Positions 7,968 through 14,533 of a DNA stretch of 41,531 nt are shown one piece after another (the stretch's first letter is position 1; each line of letters starts with the position of its first letter). The position numbers were made by a program, and so were the translations under genes. The DNA is from Clostridiales bacterium (GTDB lineage: Bacteria; Bacillota; Clostridia; Christensenellales; Aristaeellaceae): contig SVGJ01000017.1 in NCBI GenBank assembly GCA_015056415.1, positions 1 through 41,531 on the forward strand. Reading direction: 5' to 3'. Below the pieces are notes generated by a model. That model worked only from the letters and a program-made list of their open reading frames with translations, had not been told where the DNA came from and made no database searches.

Positions 7968-9332
7968 ATGAGTGAAAGTTCAGATTGGTTCGCAAGAGCC
8001 GTCCATATGCGTGGCTTCAATGCCATGTATCCGCACAATGAACACCTCCCGTCCTCTGAACGGGTTATCTGGGTGACGGATCAGCCGGGAAACGGCCTGT
8101 GTGTTCCGAAGGATAAAGAGCTTTCCGAATGGATGATGCAGAATTACGGGTTCGACGGAGTCGCGTATGCGTACGGCGAGCCCGATTTTGAACCATTTGT
8201 GGAGACCATCAGGCCTGCGGATCTGATGAACGAGGATTTCGTGCGTTTCCGTCACGAGAAATGCAACAGGGAAGATCCGCAGGTGATCTGCGACGCTGTG
8301 GATGGGGTGCATTGCCAGTTCAGCTTTGACGATACCATCTCGACCAATCGCGCGGCCAATGAGCGGGCCTGTTTTGACCGTATCGCGGAAGCGATGGGCG
8401 GCAATGTGGACAGGCAGGTCGTTGATGATTACTTCAGCTATAAAGGCCTGACCTGCCATGAGCCCAGCGATCTGCATACGCTGCAGATCATCCCGACCCG
8501 GATCAACGGCGAGTTCAAGCACACGGGCGGGATCAGCACGATGCGGCACAGCGATCAGTTTATGGATACGGAAAGCGAGGAAGCAGGCGTGAAGGTTTTG
8601 CGAAGGAGCCTGGATGACAGTCCGCGCCGCGCGCATGACAACCCATATGACGAGGTGTACGATTCGTTCGCGCTGCCGTCCGACAGGCCGCTTACGCAGG
8701 AAGAGCTGGACAGCGCATACCGGCGCGATCAGGTGTATGTTGATGGATTGCAGCAGATCTATGGCGATGGATACGCCCCGCGTGATAATGGTGTTACGGC
8801 GGATTACGCGACCCTGGAAAGAGATCTGCACGATGGCTATGAAATGACCTCGGCAGCCCTTGAAGCCCGCGATGCTGCGCAGTATGTCGAGGGATACGAC
8901 CAGTATAACGAAGCCCACAAGCAGGTCAACACCGATTATTATATGACCCGCATGATGCAGGAGCAGGCAGTCGATCAGCAATACGGAGTTGATCCGGAAT
9001 ACGGGGAAGCGCAGGAACAGCCCGCTGCCCAGGAACAGACCGCCGACCGGCTCTACGGGGTGGATCAGGAGCAGGAAGAGGCGCAGGAACAGTCCGCTGC
9101 CCAGGAACAGACCGCCGATCAGCTCTACGGGGTGGATCAGGAGCAGGAAGAAGCGCAGGAACAGTCCGCTGCCCAGGAACAGACCGCCGATCAGCTCTAC
9201 GGGGTGGATCTGGAGCAGTCGGCTGACCGGGCGTATGGTTCCGGGCCGCAGCAAAATGAGCAGCGTGCGCCGGAGATGGTTACGGCAAATGAAGAGCCTG
9301 AGCAGGACATGAGCAACGATATGACCTACTGA
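7968..9332 (+). CDS. Probable HNH/Endo VII-fold nuclease with glutamine-rich repeat tail
   Basis: A 454-residue protein. Residues about 55-190 resemble polymorphic-toxin nucleases of the HNH/Endo VII (WHH/LHH-type) superfamily: GEPDFEPF (70-77), then LTCHEPSDLHTLQIIPTRIN (161-180) and KHTGGIS (184-190), with His164, Glu165 and His185 as likely catalytic or metal residues. In known families the matching pattern is W-H-H or L-H-H, then a LVP-like strand and HTGG; here the first position is Cys163. Residues 220-330 are charged and unrecognised. The tail (334-415) holds 24-residue tandem repeats rich in Gln and Glu. The ATG follows GAGGAA at 7958-7963. There is no signal peptide and no obvious immunity gene next to it. 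The nuclease call comes from motif memory only. Confidence 0.55.
   Translation: MSESSDWFARAVHMRGFNAMYPHNEHLPSSERVIWVTDQPGNGLCVPKDKELSEWMMQNYGFDGVAYAYGEPDFEPFVETIRPADLMNEDFVRFRHEKCNREDPQVICDAVDGVHCQFSFDDTISTNRAANERACFDRIAEAMGGNVDRQVVDDYFSYKGLTCHEPSDLHTLQIIPTRINGEFKHTGGISTMRHSDQFMDTESEEAGVKVLRRSLDDSPRRAHDNPYDEVYDSFALPSDRPLTQEELDSAYRRDQVYVDGLQQIYGDGYAPRDNGVTADYATLERDLHDGYEMTSAALEARDAAQYVEGYDQYNEAHKQVNTDYYMTRMMQEQAVDQQYGVDPEYGEAQEQPAAQEQTADRLYGVDQEQEEAQEQSAAQEQTADQLYGVDQEQEEAQEQSAAQEQTADQLYGVDLEQSADRAYGSGPQQNEQRAPEMVTANEEPEQDMSNDMTY
9009..9209 (+). repeat. 72-bp in-frame tandem repeats (2.8 copies)
   Basis: Three nearly identical units at 9009-9080, 9081-9152 and 9153-9209 encode AQEQSAAQEQTADQLYGVD followed by QEQEE. 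The first copy differs at Pro and Arg positions. A degenerate earlier part-copy (DQQYGVDPEYGE) precedes them. Near identity at the DNA level points to recent duplication, so copy number may vary between strains. Confidence 0.9.
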
Positions 9333-9343
9333 GAGGTGAGAGT

Positions 9344-10636
9344 ATGGCCGATCAAATCCTGTATGGCGACAGGATCGTTCCCAATGTGCCGGTCAGCATG
9401 GAGGGGGCAAGGTTTGCCCTGATCGGGACGAATCAGGCTGACGAACCCATCGCGTGGCCCATCAGCATGGATACGCTCAGCAAGCATATGCTCTTTCTTG
9501 GCGCGATCGGCACAGGCAAGTCCAACGCGATGAACAACGTCATCCGCAGTGTGCGCGGCACGATGACCAATCAGGACATCATGCTTGTTTTCGACACGAA
9601 GGGCGATTACTACAAGGAGTTCTACCGGCCCGGCGATATCGTTTTTTCCAATGACGCCCGCGCGACCAATGGCGTGGACGCTGATTACTGGAATCTCTTT
9701 GGCGAGATCACCATCGACGGTCAATGGCTGGAAAACGCGACGGAGATCGTAAAGACGATTTTCGCTGACCGGCTGGAGAGGACCTCGCAGCCCTTTTTTC
9801 CCAATGCTGCGAAGGATCTGCTTCTGGCGATCGTGATGCACCTGTGCCGCGGCAAGCAGGACGCAAGCAAAAACAATGAAGTGCTGCTGCAGATGCTGCA
9901 GGGCGCCACAAGCCAGCGGCTCGTTGCGCTTTTGCGCCAGCATCCGGATATGTCCGGCATGATCCCCTATGTTCAGGATCCGAAATCCGGACAGACGCTG
10001 GGCGTCATCAGCGAGCTGCAAAGCGCCACGCGGGAGCTGCTGGTGGGCAACTTCGCCAGGAACGGCAGTATGTCCATGCGACAGCTTATCCGCAAAAAGG
10101 GCGGAAAGATCATCTTTGTGGAATACGATCTGGGCATAGGCGGCGTACTGACGCCGATCTATCGCCTGCTGTTTGATCTGGCGATCAAGGAGGCCCTCTG
10201 CAGGACCCGCAATGAAGGCAATGTGTATTTTGTCATGGACGAGTTCAGCCTCTTGCCACAGATGATGCATATCGATGATGGCGTCAACTTTGGCCGCAGC
10301 CTTGGCGCGCGGTTCCTCATCGGCGCGCAGAATATCGGCCAGATCTATAACGCCTATGGCGAGGATCGCGCCAGCAGCCTGCTTTCCGGCTTCACAACAA
10401 CCATATGCTTCCGGCTCAATGACGGCAGAAGCCGGGAATTCTTCAAGGAGCTTTGCGGCAAAAACGGCCGGATCACCTCGTATGCCGCGGCGGTGCGCTC
10501 CAAGGGCGAGATCGATCAATACCGCGAGGCCTATGTGGTGGAGGATCATGATATCGCCAATCTGCGGACCGGCGAAGCGATCATTCATTCCGGTCAATAT
10601 CCGCCCTTCAGATTCCGCTTTAAGAAATTCGAATGA
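9344..10636 (+). CDS. VirD4/TraD-like P-loop ATPase without membrane anchor
   Basis: A 430-residue ATPase of the type IV coupling protein/FtsK-HerA group. Walker A is GAIGTGKS (53-60); Walker B is VYFVMDE (294-300). Other coupling-protein features are FDTKGDYYKEFYRPGD (83-98), a tryptophan motif DYWNLFGE (114-121), and GRSLGARFLIGAQN (317-330), where Gln329 is the probable sensor glutamine. True VirD4/TraD proteins carry N-terminal membrane helices and are longer; this one starts almost directly at the P-loop domain and has no transmembrane segment. AGGTGA at 9334-9339 precedes the ATG. No relaxase or mating-pair genes are present, so conjugation is unlikely. A role as a motor acting on DNA or protein with its neighbours is inferred. 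Confidence 0.82.
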   Translation: MADQILYGDRIVPNVPVSMEGARFALIGTNQADEPIAWPISMDTLSKHMLFLGAIGTGKSNAMNNVIRSVRGTMTNQDIMLVFDTKGDYYKEFYRPGDIVFSNDARATNGVDADYWNLFGEITIDGQWLENATEIVKTIFADRLERTSQPFFPNAAKDLLLAIVMHLCRGKQDASKNNEVLLQMLQGATSQRLVALLRQHPDMSGMIPYVQDPKSGQTLGVISELQSATRELLVGNFARNGSMSMRQLIRKKGGKIIFVEYDLGIGGVLTPIYRLLFDLAIKEALCRTRNEGNVYFVMDEFSLLPQMMHIDDGVNFGRSLGARFLIGAQNIGQIYNAYGEDRASSLLSGFTTTICFRLNDGRSREFFKELCGKNGRITSYAAAVRSKGEIDQYREAYVVEDHDIANLRTGEAIIHSGQYPPFRFRFKKFE

Positions 10637-10656
10637 CGATTGATGGAGGAACAACC

Positions 10657-11196
10657 ATGAAGATCACGAAGAAATGCCCAGTCTGCAATGAACAGGTGCA
10701 CATTGACAGCCGATTCTGCGTGTATTGCGGCGTCAAGCTGGACGGTTCGCCCGCGCCTGCGCCTGCTGCGGTGGTTGAGCCGGCGGCGGAGGACGCCGCG
10801 CCCTGCACCGGCTCCAGGTACTGCCCTGATGGCCATGCGGTGCCGGATCCCTCTCTGGGATTCTGCCTGGTGTGCGGCAAAGCCCTGGTGGACGAGCCCG
10901 TGACTGCCTCTGCGGAGCCTGTTTCGCCTGTGCCTGAAACGGCGGAGCCGACCGGGACGACTGTCCGCACCTGCAAGAATGGTCATACCTTTGACGATCC
11001 TGAATTGATGTTCTGCCCGGAATGCGGCGTCAGATATGACGAGCCTGTCCCCGAAATCCCCGTAAGGGAGATCCGTGAGGAAAGAAGCCGCGGGACAGAG
11101 ATCGCCGAAACGCCTGTTACCGAGACGCCCCGCGCTGCCGCCGGCTTCCCCGCGGGTCTTCGTCCGGCGACGGAGGATGACCTTATCCGCAAATAA
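10657..11196 (+). CDS. Triple zinc-ribbon protein
   Basis: A 179-residue protein with three zinc-ribbon modules joined by proline-rich linkers. Module 1 has Cys7, Cys10, Cys21 and Cys24 (CPVC, CVYC). Module 2 has Cys56, His60, Cys70 and Cys73 (CPDGH, CLVC). Module 3 has Cys106, His110, Cys120 and Cys123 (CKNGH, CPEC). The last two share a C-x3-H-x9-C-x2-C pattern. The C-terminal 50 residues are charged and probably disordered. GGAGGA (10645-10650) supports the ATG at 10657 rather than the in-frame ATG at 10633, which overlaps the ATPase gene. There is no membrane segment. Its position between the ATPase and the vWA gene suggests an adaptor or a kinase substrate; the function is unknown. Confidence 0.8.
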   Translation: MKITKKCPVCNEQVHIDSRFCVYCGVKLDGSPAPAPAAVVEPAAEDAAPCTGSRYCPDGHAVPDPSLGFCLVCGKALVDEPVTASAEPVSPVPETAEPTGTTVRTCKNGHTFDDPELMFCPECGVRYDEPVPEIPVREIREERSRGTEIAETPVTETPRAAAGFPAGLRPATEDDLIRK

Positions 11197-11255
11197 GGCG
11201 GGCTTACGGCATTGCCGGAATATGATCGGATGCTGATTAACGGAGGGAACGACAC

Positions 11256-11951
11256 ATGGAATACAATGATCAGTTTGGAAAATACAATATTGACATTTGC
11301 CTCTGCATCGACAAGACCGGCTCCATGAAGCCGATCATTGATACGGTCAGGCAGAACGCTCTGAACCTGTACACGGATATCAAATCCTCCCTGGAGGCCA
11401 AGGGGAAGAATGTCGGCCGTCTCCGCATACGCGTGATCTGGTTCGGCGATTATCTGGCGGATGGTGAGAATGCCATGCTGGTCTCTCCCTTCCTGACCAT
11501 GCCGGAAGAGACGCAGCGGTTCCGCGAGTTCGTGAACGGCGTGGAGGCCCACGGCGGCGGCGATGAGCCCGAGGATGGTCTGGAGGCCCTGGCTTTCGCC
11601 ATCCGGTCCGATTGGTGCAAGGATGGCTGGAAGCGCAGGCACATCATCGCCATGTTCACGGATGCCCCCGCCCACGATCTGGGGCATTGCAGTGAAGCGG
11701 CCAGCTATCCCAAACGGGGTATGCCCGCTACCTTTGGTGAACTGACGGAAATGTGGGGCGATGAGGATAACCCGGGCGAGATGAACTACGCTTCGAAGCG
11801 CCTGCTGCTGTTCGCGCCCGATAGGTCCTATTGGAACGCGATCCAGTGCGGCTGGGAGAACACGGTGATCCGCACGGCCAGGGAATCCACCGGCCTGCAG
11901 GATATCTCGTATCAGACGATGCTTGATACGATCGTCAACAGCGTTGGCTGA
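11256..11951 (+). CDS. von Willebrand factor A domain protein
   Basis: A 231-residue single-domain vWA protein. The MIDAS metal site is formed by CIDKTGSM (Asp19, Thr21, Ser23; a DxTxS variant), the GGGDEPEDGLEAL loop (about 100-112) and MFTDAPAH with Asp136. It lacks a signal peptide and transmembrane helices, so it is cytoplasmic. Stand-alone vWA proteins next to kinases are known from TerY-type and other phosphorylation-linked modules, where they are thought to assemble complexes through metal-dependent binding. GGAGGGA at 11242-11248 precedes the ATG. The 59-bp gap before it and the kinase just after place it in the same operon. I have moderate confidence about partnership and high confidence about the fold. 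Confidence 0.88.
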   Translation: MEYNDQFGKYNIDICLCIDKTGSMKPIIDTVRQNALNLYTDIKSSLEAKGKNVGRLRIRVIWFGDYLADGENAMLVSPFLTMPEETQRFREFVNGVEAHGGGDEPEDGLEALAFAIRSDWCKDGWKRRHIIAMFTDAPAHDLGHCSEAASYPKRGMPATFGELTEMWGDEDNPGEMNYASKRLLLFAPDRSYWNAIQCGWENTVIRTARESTGLQDISYQTMLDTIVNSVG

Positions 11952-11989
11952 TACGGTTTTTCAGGGATGAACGGCAGGGGTGATTCACT

Positions 11990-13198
11990 TTGGCCATGAT
12001 CGGCTGTTATGAGCAGGTGAAGGATTTCACCAACGAAAACGCGGGTACGTCCGAGTGGTGCATAGCGCAAAAGGACGGCAAGCGGTATTTTATCAAAAAA
12101 TTTCAGAAGCCGGTTTATCCGTCAAAAGATCTGGGCCTTTCGGAGGCAAAATACGAGGCGCGCGTGAAACGCTTTCACGCTACGAAAAAGAAGTATGAGC
12201 ATATGTACAACGCTCTGCGCGCCAATAATCATTCGGGGCTGCTGGTCGTGCCGCAGGAAGTGATCAGCTACCAGTTCCACCTGTGTACGGTTGCCGAGCA
12301 GATCGCCGCCAATGTGGAGCCCGAAGAAGTACACCGGCTTTCGGAGTGGCAGCGTCTTGTACTGATGCGGTCGATGACGCTTGCGTTGATGAACGTTCAT
12401 GCCGCCGGCGTCATCCATGGCGATATGAAGCCGGATAATTTCCTTATCACGCAAAACGCGGAAAACGGCGTCTGCCTCTTGCGCCTGATCGATTTCGATT
12501 CAAGCTACTGGGCTTCGTCTCCGCCCGAATCCGCAGAGGAGATCGGTGGCGATATGGCCTATTGGGCGCCGGAGATCCTGGCCAAGTTCACAGACGAATC
12601 CATTGTGCTTGACAAAGCAGTGGATGTTTTCGCATTGGGTCTCATCCTGCATTATCTTTGGATGGGCGCGCTCCCGAAAAAGCCGGAAGGCAAAACCATC
12701 GGCGAGTGTCTCCTTGCCGGTGGGGAGGTCATCCTGGACGAATCGCTTCCGCTGGTGCTGAACAGGCTGATCAGCGGCCTGATCGCCAGGGATCCGGAAA
12801 AACGCTTTTCCTGCCAGAACGCGTATGATGTTCTGGGTGTTCAGCTGGAGAACTATCCCAGGACGATCGTTAAGCTGGTGAAGGATGAGGCAAAGGCCGC
12901 GGCCGCCAGGGTCGAGGTCCGCTTCCGTGACACGGAGGGCAACACGCTCGAGACGATCCCGCTGACGCTTGAGCCTGGCACCTCGGTTACCGTGAATGCC
13001 AAACAGATAGAGGGCTATGAGGTGGCCGGTGTGGATCGGGTACGGCTGACCGTCAACGAGAAGGGTGAGCCGAGCACATCCGCGGTGACGTTCGTCTATC
13101 AACGGAAGAAATCACGTCAGGGCCTGATAGTCCTGCTGACGGCGCTTGGCGTGATCCTGCTGTGGCTGCTCCTGCTGTGCATGAGTGAGATCTTTTGA
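11990..13198 (+). CDS. Membrane-anchored Ser/Thr protein kinase-like protein
   Basis: A 402-residue kinase with the catalytic domain in the cytoplasm. Key elements: beta-3 lysine in RYFIKKF (Lys36 or Lys37), catalytic loop HGDMKPDN (143-150; HGD instead of HRD, Asp145, Lys147, Asn150), DFD instead of DFG (168-170), and APE (193-195). No glycine-rich loop is evident: the matching region NENAGTSEWCI is atypical. After the kinase fold (about 1-285) come a beta-rich domain (about 307-371, resembling MucBP or beta-grasp repeats) and one C-terminal transmembrane helix (377-397). The AGGGGTGA site (11976-11983) is better spaced for the TTG at 11990 than for the ATG at 11996; either is possible. It is the last gene of the island, followed by a strong terminator. 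Confidence 0.85.
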   Translation: MAMIGCYEQVKDFTNENAGTSEWCIAQKDGKRYFIKKFQKPVYPSKDLGLSEAKYEARVKRFHATKKKYEHMYNALRANNHSGLLVVPQEVISYQFHLCTVAEQIAANVEPEEVHRLSEWQRLVLMRSMTLALMNVHAAGVIHGDMKPDNFLITQNAENGVCLLRLIDFDSSYWASSPPESAEEIGGDMAYWAPEILAKFTDESIVLDKAVDVFALGLILHYLWMGALPKKPEGKTIGECLLAGGEVILDESLPLVLNRLISGLIARDPEKRFSCQNAYDVLGVQLENYPRTIVKLVKDEAKAAAARVEVRFRDTEGNTLETIPLTLEPGTSVTVNAKQIEGYEVAGVDRVRLTVNEKGEPSTSAVTFVYQRKKSRQGLIVLLTALGVILLWLLLLCMSEIF

Positions 13199-13230
13199 CG
13201 CGCAGGCAGGGGAAGCGTGTGTTTTACGAA

Positions 13231-13271
13231 AAAAAGAGCTGTCCGGGTCATTCCCGGGCAGCTCTTTTTTT
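13231..13271. terminator. Bidirectional terminator, end of island and of GH26 gene
   Basis: AGAGCTGTCCGGG (13235-13247) pairs with CCCGGGCAGCTCT (13253-13265), flanked by A-runs on the left and T7 on the right. It can serve the kinase gene and the convergent GH26 gene. Confidence 0.9.
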
Positions 13272-13272
13272 G

Positions 13273-14238
13273 TCAATACAGTTCGGGCAGCAGATCCTTG
13301 GTGATGGCCCAGGGGTGGTGATACATGGCGTTCAGCGCTTCGTTGGTGGTGTGCTCCTCTGAAAGACAGAAGCCGCCGCACCACGTCATGTAGCTGACCC
13401 AGGCGGCCTTCTCCTCCGCCAGAGCAGCGGCGGAAGGAATAGTGCCGATCTCGCCGATAAGGGTGATCCTGGGCTGGGGCGTGATCTGCCGCAGCTCGGC
13501 CAGCTTATCGGTGTGCGCTGTGTGCTGGTGGGCCGGGGGATACATATCCCGCGAGATAATGTCCACCGTGTCATCGCCGGGATAGCAGGCGGGCACAGGG
13601 GAGTTCCACACCCAGATGAGGTTGTTCAGACCGTGCAGGTTGGTATAGCGGTCGTACATCAGCCGCCACAGGCCCTTCACGGTCTCGGCACCCTGGCTGC
13701 CCCACCAGAACCAGTCGCCGTCCCCTTCGTGGAAGGGACGCCAGAGGATCGGTACGCCTGCCTCGCAGAAGGGGCGAAGCAGCGCCGCCATCATGTCCAT
13801 GTCGGAGAGCAGGGCTTTGTTTTCGGGGGTTCCGTCGATCAGCGCTTTTGACGCGTCGAAATTGGTGTTGCTGGCGTAAAAGGCTTTGCCATGGCCACCC
13901 AGGGGAGAGAACCAGTGCCACGTGAAGGTGACCACGCCCTTGCGCGCCGCCCATTCCCAGGCCTGGCGGAGGGTGCCGTAGTTGCCGGTCACCTCCGCCA
14001 TGCACTCGTCATCGGTATCCCGATAGTTGATGTTGGGGGAATAGGACAAAAGCTCAAAGCCCAGCAGCGCGGGCTGCTTGCCGGTGACCTTCTCGATATG
14101 GTGGAGCTCCTCCATGCCGCGGGTCTTGGTGTGCTGGCCCGTCAGTATGCCATGGCCGGACAATTCCGCCAGGTATTCCATCATCCGGTGGACGCAGGGC
14201 TGGGCGTTGGGATTGCAGGGCTTGATGATCAGTGCCAT
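13273..14238 (-). CDS. Glycoside hydrolase family 26 (beta-mannanase-like)
   Basis: A 321-residue single-domain GH26 protein, predicted to cleave beta-mannan or a related beta-glycan. The catalytic acid/base lies in ILWRPFHEGDGDWFWWG (Glu171) and the nucleophile in TLIGEIGTIPS (Glu263). Other GH26 marks are GILTGQHT (about 30-37) and TFTWHWFSPLGG (104-115). There is no signal peptide or carbohydrate-binding module, so it is probably intracellular and acts on imported manno-oligosaccharides. I chose the second ATG (complement of 14236-14238) because AAAGGAG is only about two bases from the first ATG. Convergent with the kinase gene, divergent from the GH42 gene. Confidence 0.92.
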   Translation of the reverse strand: MALIIKPCNPNAQPCVHRMMEYLAELSGHGILTGQHTKTRGMEELHHIEKVTGKQPALLGFELLSYSPNINYRDTDDECMAEVTGNYGTLRQAWEWAARKGVVTFTWHWFSPLGGHGKAFYASNTNFDASKALIDGTPENKALLSDMDMMAALLRPFCEAGVPILWRPFHEGDGDWFWWGSQGAETVKGLWRLMYDRYTNLHGLNNLIWVWNSPVPACYPGDDTVDIISRDMYPPAHQHTAHTDKLAELRQITPQPRITLIGEIGTIPSAAALAEEKAAWVSYMTWCGGFCLSEEHTTNEALNAMYHHPWAITKDLLPELY

Positions 14239-14311
14239 GTTCATGTCTCCTTTGCCGGGATCTTCGGCGTTTTCCATTCCTTTGGGCGTTCCGGGCTCAC
14301 TTCGTAACGAC

Positions 14312-14341
14312 AGTATAGCACGAAGCAAGTGAAGATTCCAA
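14312..14341 (-). promoter_or_regulatory. Promoter of the GH26 gene
   Basis: On the minus strand: TTGGAA (14336-14341), 18-bp spacer, TATACT (14312-14317) with extended TGC. Confidence 0.65.
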
Positions 14342-14392
14342 CTGCTTTTTGCTGATCGCACGCAGAGGACATTCAGCGTTTGGTTTTTCTGC

Positions 14393-14421
14393 TTGGCAAA
14401 GGCGTCGCCTTGTGCTATCAT
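14393..14421 (+). promoter_or_regulatory. Promoter of the GH42-GH4 operon
   Basis: TTGGCA (14393-14398), 17-bp spacer, TATCAT (14416-14421) with extended TGC. The 11 outer bases on both sides equal those of the ArsC-like gene promoter. It is divergent from the GH26 promoter, about 50 bp away. The 295-bp gap from 14239 to 14533 holds these two promoters and leaders; no other gene is seen. Confidence 0.75.
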
Positions 14422-14533
14422 ACAGGCACAGAAGAGAATTTGAAATGGAATATGACATAGGCTGCGTTTACCCAGGCGCTTTGTTTTTGCTGGCGATCAT
14501 TGCCTGAACAGATCGGAAACGGAGGAAACACGG

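Noticed and set aside
9009..9209. CRISPR-like repeat
   Set aside because: Repeats are contiguous and in frame without unique spacers; they encode protein repeats.
9344..10636. Integrated conjugative element
   Set aside because: The ATPase resembles a coupling protein, but no relaxase, integrase, attachment repeats or VirB genes accompany it, and the flanks are ordinary chromosomal genes.
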